A stretch of 23,854 nucleotides of DNA. Source: JBBDJB01 sp040880125 (lineage in GTDB: Bacteria > Planctomycetota > Planctomycetia > Pirellulales > JBBDJB01). Position numbers and translations under genes: made by a program. The notes beneath the pieces were generated by a model, which did not search any database, was not told the DNA's origin, and saw only the letters and a program-made list of their open reading frames with translations. The stretch spans positions 1 through 23,854 of the forward strand of contig JBBDJB010000028.1 in the NCBI GenBank assembly GCA_040880125.1, given 5' to 3'. Below are positions 1 through 8,488 of this stretch, in pieces (position 1 is the first letter of the stretch; each line of letters begins with the position of its first letter).

Positions 1-301
1 AGGGAAACAACCGCCAGGGATTCTCTTCCGGGCAGCTAAGTGCGCAACAGCTCGCACACCCGCCGCCGCAAGCGCCGTCGCAGCCGTAGGCCACCGCGCC
101 GTTGCCCATTGGGGCGGCTTCCGCGGGCAGGTCGCTGGGCGAGGCCTGCGGCTCATCCTGCGCATAGTAGTTGTCGTAGACGTTCTCGTATGCCGCGGAA
201 CGCACAGATGCCGGCTGTTGAATGCCGTATTGTGCGAACGCACCCGAGGTGGACATCGCTGCGGCCAGGGCGATGAGGGTGCCCGTGTGGGAGAATCTCA
301 T
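1..301 (-). CDS. Secreted Cys-rich protein, N-terminal part (cut by window edge)
   Basis: The reading frame runs open from the ATG at 299-301 to the window edge, giving about 100 residues with no stop. The start is preceded by GGAG at a spacing of about nine bases. The protein begins MRFSHTGTLIALAAAMSTSG and has a signal peptide probably cleaved after AFA, near residue 23. An acidic, Tyr/Asn-rich stretch follows, then a Cys/Gly cluster at about residues 74-90 (CDGACGGGCASCCALSC), and then PEENPWRLFP at the edge. A signal peptide, a Cys-rich linker and a PW-L-F segment are what I recall from planctomycete outer-membrane beta-barrel proteins of the BBP2/OmpL-like type. The barrel itself would lie outside the window, so the family call is an inference. 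Secretion and the Cys cluster are seen directly. Confidence 0.7.
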   Translation of the reverse strand, partial: MRFSHTGTLIALAAAMSTSGAFAQYGIQQPASVRSAAYENVYDNYYAQDEPQASPSDLPAEAAPMGNGAVAYGCDGACGGGCASCCALSCPEENPWRLFP

Positions 302-670
302 GGTCCGTTACTCCAGTCCGTTAAAGACCAAGTGGGGTGCCGTGCGACGCCAACGCACCGGGTAGCGCTGGCTCGACGGGGTCAGGCGGGAGAGGAAGGT
401 GGGTATATCGACATTGCGCGATGCGCGGCTGTCAATTTACCTATCGGCGCCCGGTGCGCGGTGAATTGACTGCAAAATGGCAGGCGCCGAGAAACGGGCC
501 ACGCTCTGTGCGCCGCGCTGCTGCTTGCGCGCGAAGGAGTGCCGGTTAGGCAAAGCGCGCCTTGGGCGAATGCAAGATGCCGCGTCGCCACGTAGGAACT
601 GCTGTGCGGACCAACTTGACATTTTCACGCGCGCAATGGTCCGCACAGCGGACCCTACTTCCCTAGGCGA
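302..670. other. Intergenic region between the secreted protein start and the ftsY end
   Basis: No convincing gene is seen. On the minus strand a perfect -35 hexamer TTGACA (435 to 430) lies upstream of the gene at 1-301, but the AT-rich bases that follow (GATATA) sit about 20 bases away, so the promoter is only weakly supported. The ftsY-proximal end holds the inverted repeat pair at 592-658. Confidence 0.5.
592..658. repeat. Paired inverted repeat (GTCCGCTGTGCGGAC family), REPIN-like
   Basis: Two 22-base arms, at 592-613 and 637-658, are inverted copies of each other with about 19 of 22 matches, separated by 24 bases. The right arm contains the palindrome GTCCGCTGTGCGGAC. The same core recurs at 14344, 14909 and 16118. 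The element begins about 12 bases after the ftsY stop and could fold in the ftsY transcript, so it may act as a 3' hairpin. There is no T-run, so it is not a classic intrinsic terminator. Confidence 0.8.
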
Positions 671-1705
671 TTACGAAGCTTGCTGCGGCGCGGCGAGCAT
701 GTCGTCGAACAGCGCGTCAACAAACTGCTCGGGCAGGAACAACGTCAGGTCCTCGGGCTGTTCCCCGACGCCGACGTACTTGACCGGCAGCCCCACTTGC
801 TGGCGAATCGCCACAACGACTCCGCCCTTGGCCGTGCCATCCAGCTTGGCCAAAACGATTCCGGTGCAGTTTACCGCTTCGGTAAACTTTGTGGCTTGGC
901 TGATGCCGTTCTGCCCGGTGGTCGCGTCGAGCACCAGCAAGGTGTCGTGCGGGGCTTCGGGGATCTGCTTGCGGATCGACTTTTCGATCTTCGTTAGCTC
1001 CGCCATCAGGTTCCGCTGCGTCTGTAGACGGCCGGCCGTATCGACGATGCAAATGTCTGCGCCCTGTTCAATTGCCCTTTCCACGGCCCGATAGGCGACG
1101 CTGGCCGGGCTGCTTCCCTGTTCGGCCGTGACAATATCCACGCCAATCCGCTTCGCCCAGATGCTCAACTGCTCGACAGCCGCCGCGCGATACGTGTCGC
1201 CCGCGCCCAGCACCACCGTCTTGCCTTGCGACTTGAACAGGTGGGCGAGCTTGGCGATCGAGGTGGTCTTTCCCGATCCGTTGACGCCGCAGACCATCAT
1301 CACGGTCACGCCCTCGGGCGCGATGGTGGCCGGCGAAGCTTCTTGGGCCATGAGTTCCTTGAGCTTCGACTTCCACGTGGAGACGACTTCTTCCAAATGA
1401 ACGACGCGGCCGCGCATGCCGGTGCGTACTTCCTGCACGATCTGCTCGGCGGCCTGATAGCCCATGTCGGTTTTCACCAGGATTCCGAGCATGTCCTCCA
1501 GAAACGGCTCGTCGATGAGGCGTCCCTCGGACTTGAACAGATCGCGGACGTCGGTCTTCAGCAGGTTGGCCGTCTTGGTCAGGCCCTGCTTGAACTTGGC
1601 GAAGAAGCCGGATTTCTTGGTCTCCGGTGGCGCCGGCTGGGCGGCTTCCACCTCGGGCGCCTCGGGCTGTTGGGGTGTGCCGCGGAATTTGTCGAAAATG
1701 CCCAT
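671..1705 (-). CDS. ftsY: Signal recognition particle receptor FtsY
   Basis: FtsY is the membrane-associated SRP-family GTPase that receives ribosome-nascent chain-SRP complexes and hands them to the translocon. The chosen start gives MGIFDKFRG and 344 residues, with GGAG five bases upstream. An in-frame ATG 30 codons further up adds an unrelated tail and was rejected. An acidic/Pro-rich N-terminal segment (about 10-30) and the helical N domain (about 35-120) precede the NG GTPase. The G motifs are intact: GVNGSGKT at 140-147, DTYRAAA at 170-176, DTAGR at 222-226, KLDGTAKGG at 287-295 and GVGE at 312-315. The DTYRAAA form and short A domain fit FtsY rather than Ffh, since no Met-rich M domain follows. 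It is the last gene of the minus-strand cluster, 90 bases after nusB. Confidence 0.97.
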   Translation of the reverse strand: MGIFDKFRGTPQQPEAPEVEAAQPAPPETKKSGFFAKFKQGLTKTANLLKTDVRDLFKSEGRLIDEPFLEDMLGILVKTDMGYQAAEQIVQEVRTGMRGRVVHLEEVVSTWKSKLKELMAQEASPATIAPEGVTVMMVCGVNGSGKTTSIAKLAHLFKSQGKTVVLGAGDTYRAAAVEQLSIWAKRIGVDIVTAEQGSSPASVAYRAVERAIEQGADICIVDTAGRLQTQRNLMAELTKIEKSIRKQIPEAPHDTLLVLDATTGQNGISQATKFTEAVNCTGIVLAKLDGTAKGGVVVAIRQQVGLPVKYVGVGEQPEDLTLFLPEQFVDALFDDMLAAPQQAS

Positions 1706-1795
1706 GAATTCTCCGTATGACGGCGTGCTCTCGTGGATGATAAGCCCGGCGCGGCCGATTGGCCAGGGCCGCGAAGCCGAGCACCATCGGCCCAA

Positions 1796-2221
1796 CTACT
1801 GCTGCGAGCCCCGCGAGCCTTCCAGGAACTTGTCGAGGATGCCGTTGACGAACTGCGCGGAATGGCGCGAGCCGTAGCGCTTGGCCAACTCGACAGCTTC
1901 GTTGATGGCCACGCGGTTGGGCGTGTCGCTGTAGACGATCTCGAACGCGCCCAGTCGCAGCACGTTGCGATCGGTGGCCGCCATCCGGTCGAGGCTCCAA
2001 TTTGCGGCGATCTTCGCCAGCATGCCGTCGAGCTCCGTGCGGTTGCGGCGCACGCCGTCGACCAGCGAACGCGCAAAGGCGATCAGATCGTCGTTTTTCA
2101 GCCGCGCTTGTAGAAAGCGCAGCGTGTCATTGCCCGCGTCCGTCGGGTTCATGTCGTCCTGGAAGAGGACTTGCAGTGCAACTTCGCGAGCTCGGCTGCG
2201 TCGAGCGATGTGACCTGGCAT
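1796..2221 (-). CDS. nusB: Transcription antitermination factor NusB
   Basis: NusB binds boxA RNA together with NusE (S10) and takes part in antitermination of rRNA operons. The product from the ATG at 2221 is 141 residues, the usual NusB length, and begins MPGHIARRSRAREVALQVLF, the typical basic first helix. The conserved C-terminal part is RVAINEAVELAKRYG followed by SAQFVNGILDKF. The frame stays open upstream to an ATG at 2386, which would give 196 residues, but the extra 55 residues look unlike NusB. The Shine-Dalgarno sequence before 2221 is weak (CGAG), so the start is less certain than the identity. Lying between ribH and ftsY fits the frequent bacterial pairing of ribH and nusB. Confidence 0.95.
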   Translation of the reverse strand: MPGHIARRSRAREVALQVLFQDDMNPTDAGNDTLRFLQARLKNDDLIAFARSLVDGVRRNRTELDGMLAKIAANWSLDRMAATDRNVLRLGAFEIVYSDTPNRVAINEAVELAKRYGSRHSAQFVNGILDKFLEGSRGSQQ

Positions 2222-2465
2222 CTCGGGTGTATATTCGGTCTGGGGAGTGGACGTTAGGAAAGCTACGTGATCAAGCCGCGCCATTAGCGCTGAAGTGCCG
2301 TCGCACTGGATCGCACGTCGGGCGTACTCATTCTCCGCAAAACTGGGGGGAGCATGGTGCAACCCGCCGCAACGAGGCTGCCCCAAAGCAGCGGCTAGTC
2401 CAGGAATATTGTTGCATGCGGCCGGCCGTCGGCAAATGATCGCGTGACTTTCGCCGGACCAAGCC

Positions 2466-2951
2466 TCAGGCGCGCGTCGGGCCCGGCAGCTTCTGCAGCA
2501 GGCTAACCATCCGCAGCGCCGCTTCGGCGCACTCGGCTCCCTTGTTGCCCTGGTTTCCGCCGGCGCGCTGGATCGCCTGTTCGAGCGTCTCGCAGGTGAG
2601 CACTCCGAACAGCACCGGCACGCCCGAATCGGTGGCGAGCCGCCCCAGCTCGCCGCTGACGGTGCGGTTGATGTGCTGGTCGTGCGTGGTCTCCCCCCGA
2701 ATCACTGCGCCCAGGCACATTACCGCCAGAAACCGCCCATTCTCGACCAGGCATTTGGCAGCCAGTGGAATCTCCCATGCGCCGGGAACCCACGCCACGT
2801 CCACCTGGTCGGCAGGCACCTTGTGCGAGGCGAGCGTCTCCAGCGCCCCGTCCAATAGCTTCGAGGTGATCGACTGGTTGTACCGGGAGACGACGACCGC
2901 CCAGCGGCCTGATGGCACGGAGGCTGCGTCTCCCTCGAACACGTTCGCCAC
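2466..2951 (-). CDS. ribH: 6,7-dimethyl-8-ribityllumazine synthase
   Basis: RibH condenses 5-amino-6-ribitylaminouracil with 3,4-dihydroxy-2-butanone 4-phosphate, the penultimate step of riboflavin synthesis, usually as a pentamer or 60-mer shell. With the GTG start at 2951 it is 161 residues beginning MANVFEGD. Motifs seen: SRYNQSIT at 22-29, PGAWEIP at 56-62, GAVIRGETTHD at 81-91 with the catalytic His at about 90, and GNQGNKGAE at 132-140. No in-frame ATG lies between the rho stop and the conserved core. The start must therefore be non-ATG: GTG at 2951 matches family length, GTG at 2963 or 2942 are alternatives, and none has a clear Shine-Dalgarno sequence. It begins about 50 bases after rho, so translation from the same transcript is likely. 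Confidence 0.93.
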   Translation of the reverse strand: MANVFEGDAASVPSGRWAVVVSRYNQSITSKLLDGALETLASHKVPADQVDVAWVPGAWEIPLAAKCLVENGRFLAVMCLGAVIRGETTHDQHINRTVSGELGRLATDSGVPVLFGVLTCETLEQAIQRAGGNQGNKGAECAEAALRMVSLLQKLPGPTRA

Positions 2952-3001
2952 GGGGGATGCCACTTTATGCGAGGAAACTGCCCGGCCGGATTGCTTGGCC
3001 G

Positions 3002-4465
3002 TTACTGCTTCATGCTCATGAGGAATTCGGCGTTGGTCTGCGTCTTGCGCAAGCGCGCGATGAGCAGTTCCATGGCGTCGGGCCCGTTCATGTCGTTGAG
3101 CACTCGGCGGAGCATGCACACGCGGCGGTGCTCCTCGGGATCCATCAACATCTCCTCGCGACGCGTACCGCTGCGGGTGATGTCGATCGAGGGCCAGATT
3201 CGTTTGTCGACCAGGCGGCGGTCGAGCACGATCTCCTGATTTCCGGTGCCTTTGAACTCCTCGAAGATCACTTCGTCCATTTTCGATCCGGTTTCGACCA
3301 GCGCCGTGGCGATGATGGTGAGCGACCCGCCTTCCTCGACCTTCCGTGCCGAGCCGAAGAACCGCTTCGGCCGCTGCATGGCGTTGGCGTCGATACCCCC
3401 GGAAAGAATCTTGCCCGAGTGCGGGCACTCCGCGTTCCACGCCCGGGCCAGCCGGGTGATTGAGTCGAGAAAGATAACCACGTCATGGCCGTACTCGACC
3501 ATCCGCTTGGCCTTCTCCAGCACCATCTCCGAGACTTGCACGTGCCGTGAGGAGGGCTCATCGAACGTCGAGCTGATGACTTCGCAGTTGCTCGCCTTGA
3601 TCTGGCGTTCCATGTCGGTGACTTCTTCCGGCCGCTCGTCGATCAACAACATGATCACGTAGGCGTCGGGATAGTTGTGGAGCACCGCCTTCCCCATCTT
3701 CTGCAGCAGGATGGTCTTTCCTGCCCGAGGCGGACTCACGATCAGCCCGCGCTGGCCGAACCCGATCGGCACGATCATGTCGACCACCCGCATGGCGATC
3801 TCGTCGGCCGTCGACTCCAGCACGATCCGCTGATCGGGATGCAGTGGAGTGAGGTCGTCGAAGAAGACCTTCTGCGCCAACAGGTTTGGATCCTGGTAGT
3901 TGATCGCCTCGACGCGCAGCAGCGCGAAGTACCGCTCGTTCTCTTTCGGCGGACGAATCGTGCCCGAAACGGTTGCACCGGTGCGGAGCCCGAACCGGCG
4001 AATCTGGCTCGGCGAGACATAGATGTCGTCCGGGCACGACAGATAGTGATAGTCCGGGCTGCGCAAAAAGCCGAACCCGTCCGGCAGTATTTCGAGCGTC
4101 CCCTCGCCGTACATCAGGCCGTTTAGCTTCACCCGCTCTTTGAGGATCTTGAAAATCAGATCCTGCTTCTTGATGCCCGTGAAATCCTGCAGGTTCTCCT
4201 TGCGGGCCTCCTCGATCAACTCCGGCATCGACATCCGCTGCAACTCGGCGATGTGGATGTCGCTCTGTTTGATCTTTTCGTATTGGTCGTCGGCGGAGGG
4301 CTTGCTGCGGGCTCCGCGGGCGTTCTCCTGATCGATCTCTTCAGCCAGCGAGAGCGGTTCATCCTCGCCGTCGAACGAGTCGGAACGGGACGAATTGTGC
4401 TGCGGCTTGCCGCGAGTGCCGCGAGGCCGGTCGCGGTGGACTTGCCGGTTCTTGATGTCGGCCAT
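3002..4465 (-). CDS. rho: Transcription termination factor Rho
   Basis: Rho is the hexameric RNA-dependent ATPase that ends transcription at rut sites. The protein has 487 residues, with AAGGAG ten bases before the ATG. The first 65 or so residues are charged and probably disordered (RPRGTRGK, DEPLSLAEEID), an extension that many GC-rich bacteria carry. The Rho N-terminal helical domain lies at about 68-112, and the cold-shock RNA-binding domain at about 115-195 with LEILPDGFGFLRS. The ATPase core has a Walker A SPPRAGKT at 244-251, DERPEEVTDM at 276-285, Walker B VVIFLDSITRLARA at 329-342 and the secondary RNA-binding region GGIDANAMQRPKRFFG at 356-371. All catalytic parts are present. The 417-base leader before rho is long and may carry autoregulation, but I see no specific signal there. 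Confidence 0.98.
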   Translation of the reverse strand: MADIKNRQVHRDRPRGTRGKPQHNSSRSDSFDGEDEPLSLAEEIDQENARGARSKPSADDQYEKIKQSDIHIAELQRMSMPELIEEARKENLQDFTGIKKQDLIFKILKERVKLNGLMYGEGTLEILPDGFGFLRSPDYHYLSCPDDIYVSPSQIRRFGLRTGATVSGTIRPPKENERYFALLRVEAINYQDPNLLAQKVFFDDLTPLHPDQRIVLESTADEIAMRVVDMIVPIGFGQRGLIVSPPRAGKTILLQKMGKAVLHNYPDAYVIMLLIDERPEEVTDMERQIKASNCEVISSTFDEPSSRHVQVSEMVLEKAKRMVEYGHDVVIFLDSITRLARAWNAECPHSGKILSGGIDANAMQRPKRFFGSARKVEEGGSLTIIATALVETGSKMDEVIFEEFKGTGNQEIVLDRRLVDKRIWPSIDITRSGTRREEMLMDPEEHRRVCMLRRVLNDMNGPDAMELLIARLRKTQTNAEFLMSMKQ

Positions 4466-4882
4466 GGTTTAACTGCTCCTTGAAGTGACAATGTGGGCCG
4501 GCGCGCGGAAGGCGTCGGCGGTGGGTACTGCGGTCCACTCGACAGCGAACATTGGTCGTATCAACCGCTGCAAGATGAGCTGGGGTGAAGGCGTGCTACC
4601 TTTCGACGGTGAGGGCACCGCCTTCAGTAACAATGGGTGGACAGGGAGATTCCTAAAGGCGGAAAAGCTTAAGCATATTTCGTAGTGCTCCCGTGGGAGC
4701 TGACTCGCCAGACGGTTTGCCCGATGCGAATGTCGTGAGTCCTCGAACCCGCCCGCCCGAAGAGGTCACTCAGCACCCATAGAGAGCGAAAAGCGTGCCG
4801 TAATTGTCAAAGCATGTCGAGGTGAACCGCCCAAGCAGTCGTGTAGGAAGGATGTGACAAGTGGCGTTTTCGACCGCGTCGA
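4466..4882. other. Intergenic region between coaE end and rho start
   Basis: No gene is supported. A short perfect hairpin, GCTCCC-GT-GGGAGC, lies near 4687-4700 without a T-run. No convincing -35/-10 pair for rho was found on the minus strand. The length suggests a long rho leader or a processed polycistronic transcript. The 66-codon open frame at 4485-4685 (plus) has no plausible ribosome site and no recognisable features. Confidence 0.4.
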
Positions 4883-5488
4883 TCAATCGGCCGCACGAAG
4901 GCTGTGCCAGATCTCGGCGACTTGCGACCGGGTGGCGTCAACTGATCCGGAATTGTCGATCACCCGGTCCGCGCGCCCGCGCTTCCATTCCAAAGGCTCT
5001 TGGGCAGCTTCGCGGGAGTAAAAGTCCTCCTTGCTCCACCCGCGTCGCAGGGCGCGAGCCAGCCGCAACTCGGTCGGCGCCTCCACATATACTATTATAT
5101 CACAAAACGTTTCCCAACCCGCCTTGAATAACACCGGGGCGTCCAGCACTGCTGCCGGATATCCCTGTTGCTCCAATTGTAATTTTTGCCGCTCCAGGGC
5201 GGCACGAATGCGCGGATGGGTGATCGACTCCAGGTGCCGCAGTTCGCGGGGGCCTTCCGGGGCCGCACCGAATACGATCCGAGCCAGCTCGGACCGCACG
5301 ACGTTCCCCTCTTGATCAAACACCCCCGGGCCCCAACGGTCCCGGATTTGGCGGCAAACTTCGGCATCCTTCAGAACTTCATGGCCGGCGCGGTCGCCGT
5401 CCAACAGCCCGGCTCCCAGCGACTGGAACTGCTCGGCGACGAGGCTCTTTCCGCTGGCGATGCCGCCCACAATCCCGATGATCTGCAT
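4883..5488 (-). CDS. coaE: Dephospho-CoA kinase
   Basis: CoaE phosphorylates the 3'-hydroxyl of dephospho-CoA using ATP, the last step of coenzyme A synthesis. From the ATG at 5488 the protein is 201 residues, the family length. It opens with MQIIGIVGGIASGKS, whose P-loop GGIASGKS lies at 8-15. LDGDRAGHEVL at 29-39 corresponds to the usual substrate-binding DAD-AH segment, with Gly in place of the middle Ala. ESITHPRI at 88-95, DAPVLFKAGW at 116-125 and the C-terminal RADRVIDNSGS at 172-182 are all typical. An upstream in-frame ATG at 5572 adds 28 residues unlike the family and was not chosen; neither start has a strong Shine-Dalgarno sequence. The gene starts 102 bases after polA and is probably cotranscribed with it. 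Confidence 0.95.
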   Translation of the reverse strand: MQIIGIVGGIASGKSLVAEQFQSLGAGLLDGDRAGHEVLKDAEVCRQIRDRWGPGVFDQEGNVVRSELARIVFGAAPEGPRELRHLESITHPRIRAALERQKLQLEQQGYPAAVLDAPVLFKAGWETFCDIIVYVEAPTELRLARALRRGWSKEDFYSREAAQEPLEWKRGRADRVIDNSGSVDATRSQVAEIWHSLRAAD

Positions 5489-5590
5489 AGTCGACGCACC
5501 GAGCGGGTAGGTGTGCTTGTAGCTGAATTCGCAAGAATTCAGATGCGCCCCGGTTCGGTTGAACTCACCCATGGATTGTTAAAGAGCCCG

Positions 5591-8443
5591 TTAAACCTGC
5601 CACGGCTCGCAGTCGGCCCAGTTATCTCCAGACTTCAAATCCACCTTGATCGGAACGCGCAACTGGAGCACTCCTTCCATCTGATCCGCTACCAGGCGCC
5701 CCAGCGCGTCCAGTTCGTCGACCGGCGTTTCGAAGATCAATTCGTCGTGAATCTGCAGCAACATGCGAGCGGAGTGTCGCCCACTATGTAGACCACGGTG
5801 TATGGCGATCATCGCCAGCTTGATTAGATCGGCAGCAGACCCTTGGATCACGGTGTTGATCGCCGTCCGCTCCGGCAGATTCCTCTGGCGGCCCGCATCC
5901 GCACGAACTCCGCGGATCGCCCGACGCCGCCCAAGGATCGTTGTAACATATCCATTTTCCCGACACTCCGCCAGAGTTTTTGCCAGGAATTCCTCAACGC
6001 CCGGATATCGGGCAAAGTACGTATCGATAAATTGGGCAGCCGCGTCCTGTTCGATGCCCAGCGACCGCGCCAATCCGAACGGGCTTTGCCCGTACACGAC
6101 CCCGAAGTTGACCGCCTTGGCCTGCCGCCGCATTTCGGACGTAACGTCGTCCAGCGACACGCCGTACACCTCGCTAGCAACCCGGGAGTGAACGTCTTCG
6201 TCCCGGGCGAATGATTCTCGCAGCGCCTCGTCTTGCGAAAAATGTGCCAACACCCGCAGCTCGATCTGCGAATAGTCGGCCGCTAGCAGTTTCCACCCTC
6301 GTTCGCTCGGGATGAACGCGGAGCGGATTTCACGCCCCTGCTGCGTGCGAACGGGAATGTTCTGCAGGTTCGGATCGCTCGAACTGAGCCGCCCGGTGGC
6401 CGCCACTACCTGGTGAAAGGAAGCGTGCACGCGGCCGGTCTGCGGATGCACCATCGCCGGCAGCGCGTCGATATATGTGTTCTTCAGCTTGGTGCACTGC
6501 CGGTACTGCACGATCTTGGCCGGCAGCGGATGGTCGGCGGCGAGTTGCTCGAGCACGTCCACGTCGGTGCTGGGGCCGGTCTTCGTTTTTTTGACGACCG
6601 GCAGCTTCAAGTCCTCGAACAGCACGTGCGCTAACTGCTTGGGCGAAGCGATGTTGAATGTACGCCCGGCGAGTTGGTGGATTTCCTCTTCCAAACCGAC
6701 GGCCAACAGCGCGAAGCGGCGGCTGAGCTTTTCAAGCATTTCAACATCGACGCGGATGCCCTGGTGCTCCATCGCCGCCAATACTTCGATCAGCGGAATT
6801 TCCACCTCTTCGAACAGCTTGGTCAGTTTTTGATCAGCGAGCCTTCCTTCGAGCAAGGGTCGCAGCCGCCAGGGGACGTCCGCGTCTTCGGCGGCATACT
6901 GGCCCACCTCGGCGATCGGCACCTCGTCCATCCGCTTTTGCTTTTTGCCCGTGCCGATCAGATCCTTGATCGGGATCATTGTGTGGTTCAGGTAGCGGCG
7001 CGAAAGCTCGTCCAGGTTGTGGTTCCGCTCGCCGGCGTCCAGCAAGTAACTGGCCAGCATCGTATCGAAACTGATCCCGGCCAGTTCAATGCCGGCACTG
7101 CGCAGGACAATGATCTCGTATTTGAGGTTCTGGCCCACTTTCTTGACGGCCGGGTCTTCCAGCACCGGACGCAGCGCGTCTGCCACCGTCTCCGGATCGA
7201 GATACGATTCTCCGTCGGGACCGCGTACCGGCACGTAGTAGGCTTCGCCCGGCGTCCAGGCGAACGAATACCCGACCACTTCCGCCCAGCAGGGCCAAAT
7301 ATTGGTCGTCTCGGTATCCAGCGAAATGGCCGGCTGTTGCTTCAGCTTTGTAACCAGCTCGTCGAGCTTCTCCTTCGTGTTGACGATCCGGTAGTCCACG
7401 TTCCACGATTCGACTTTCGCGTCCTCGCCGGGCAGGTGGCCCAGTTTTTCGCCCAAGCTCCGAAAGCCCAACTCCGCCAGCAGTTCGGCCATCGCCTGGC
7501 GATCGAAATAGCCGACCTGTCCGATTCGCCAGTCGAACTCGATCGGGACGCTATCTTCCAGCCGCACCAGCGTTCGGCTGATGCGCGCCTGGTCGCGCCC
7601 CTCCATTAGATTCTGCCGGCGCTTGGTGCCGGAAATTTGATCCGCGTGAGCGAGCACCTCGTCGAGCGTGCCGTACTGCCCGAGCAACTGCCCGGCGATC
7701 TTCGGCCCGATCAACGGGATCCCTGGCACGTTGTCCACCGGGTCGCCGACCATGGCCTGAAAGTCCACGACCTGCTCCGGCCGGACTCCCCAGTCCCTGG
7801 CAAGCTCCTCGGCGCCGTACAACTCGTCCTTGCGGACGTTGTAAACCCACACCTGATCGGAGATGAGCTGCCGGCTGTCCTTATCGCCGGTCACCAGGTA
7901 ACAGTAGGCGCCCGCCTCGCGGCATCGCCGAGCCACCGTCGCCAGGATGTCGTCCGCCTCGTAGCCGGGGTAGTCGAGAATCGGCACCTGCATAGTGTTC
8001 AGAAAGTGGCGGATCTTCGCGATCTGCGGCACCAGCTCGCCTGGCATCTCCTCGCGCTGGATCTTGTACCGATCGAACACCTCGTGGCGAAAGGTCTTGC
8101 CGGGCAGATCAAACGCCGCCAACAGGCAGTCCGGCTGCTTCTGTTCCACCAAGTACAGCATGTCCCGCACAAAACCGAACACCGCGCCGACCGACTCTCC
8201 GCGGCTGCTGGTCATCTCCGGCAGGGCGTGAAAGACCTGGAAGATCAGCGAATGGGCGTCCACTACCCAGACGTGCTTCCCCTTCAGGTCGGGCTCGTCC
8301 TGATCGGTCTCGGAGTCGCCTTCTGGCGGCGTAGGGCGATCCCCCGCCAGCGAAGCCGGTGGGGACGAACTCGACCCTGGGGACGAAGCGTCCAGCGACG
8401 GCTGGAGACCGGGAAGATGTGCCTGACGGTAGCGACTGGACAT
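5591..8443 (-). CDS. polA: DNA polymerase I
   Basis: DNA polymerase I fills gaps, removes RNA primers and works in excision repair. The protein has 950 residues. A Ser/Pro-rich extension occupies 1-54. The 5'-3' exonuclease (FEN) domain spans about 55-340, with VDAHS at 61-65, YEADD at 161-165, TGDKDSRQL at 185-193 and GDPVDNVPG at 233-241. The 3'-5' exonuclease spans about 350-545, with Exo I LDTET at 375-379, Exo II GQNLKYE at 437-443 and Exo III YAAEDAD at 516-522. The polymerase domain has motif A DYSQIELR at 723-730, motif B with KAVNFGVVYG at 776-785, and motif C QIHDE at 897-901. All three domains are present. The one oddity is Glu443 where E. coli PolI has the Exo II metal-site Asp (D424). 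The start is taken as the first ATG; its Shine-Dalgarno sequence is weak, but the promoter at 8489-8518 fits it. Confidence 0.98.
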   Translation of the reverse strand: MSSRYRQAHLPGLQPSLDASSPGSSSSPPASLAGDRPTPPEGDSETDQDEPDLKGKHVWVVDAHSLIFQVFHALPEMTSSRGESVGAVFGFVRDMLYLVEQKQPDCLLAAFDLPGKTFRHEVFDRYKIQREEMPGELVPQIAKIRHFLNTMQVPILDYPGYEADDILATVARRCREAGAYCYLVTGDKDSRQLISDQVWVYNVRKDELYGAEELARDWGVRPEQVVDFQAMVGDPVDNVPGIPLIGPKIAGQLLGQYGTLDEVLAHADQISGTKRRQNLMEGRDQARISRTLVRLEDSVPIEFDWRIGQVGYFDRQAMAELLAELGFRSLGEKLGHLPGEDAKVESWNVDYRIVNTKEKLDELVTKLKQQPAISLDTETTNIWPCWAEVVGYSFAWTPGEAYYVPVRGPDGESYLDPETVADALRPVLEDPAVKKVGQNLKYEIIVLRSAGIELAGISFDTMLASYLLDAGERNHNLDELSRRYLNHTMIPIKDLIGTGKKQKRMDEVPIAEVGQYAAEDADVPWRLRPLLEGRLADQKLTKLFEEVEIPLIEVLAAMEHQGIRVDVEMLEKLSRRFALLAVGLEEEIHQLAGRTFNIASPKQLAHVLFEDLKLPVVKKTKTGPSTDVDVLEQLAADHPLPAKIVQYRQCTKLKNTYIDALPAMVHPQTGRVHASFHQVVAATGRLSSSDPNLQNIPVRTQQGREIRSAFIPSERGWKLLAADYSQIELRVLAHFSQDEALRESFARDEDVHSRVASEVYGVSLDDVTSEMRRQAKAVNFGVVYGQSPFGLARSLGIEQDAAAQFIDTYFARYPGVEEFLAKTLAECRENGYVTTILGRRRAIRGVRADAGRQRNLPERTAINTVIQGSAADLIKLAMIAIHRGLHSGRHSARMLLQIHDELIFETPVDELDALGRLVADQMEGVLQLRVPIKVDLKSGDNWADCEPWQV

Positions 8444-8488
8444 GACGTGTGAGCGCGCAGAGTGCTGCGAATAAAGGAGTTACGCCAC

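Noticed and set aside
430..435. TTGACA on the minus strand as a promoter for the gene at 1-301
   Set aside because: The -35 is perfect, but no acceptable -10 lies at 16-18 bases; kept only as a remark.
4680..4760. tRNA-like TCGAACCC near 4745
   Set aside because: No matching acceptor stem, D arm or anticodon arm can be drawn around it.
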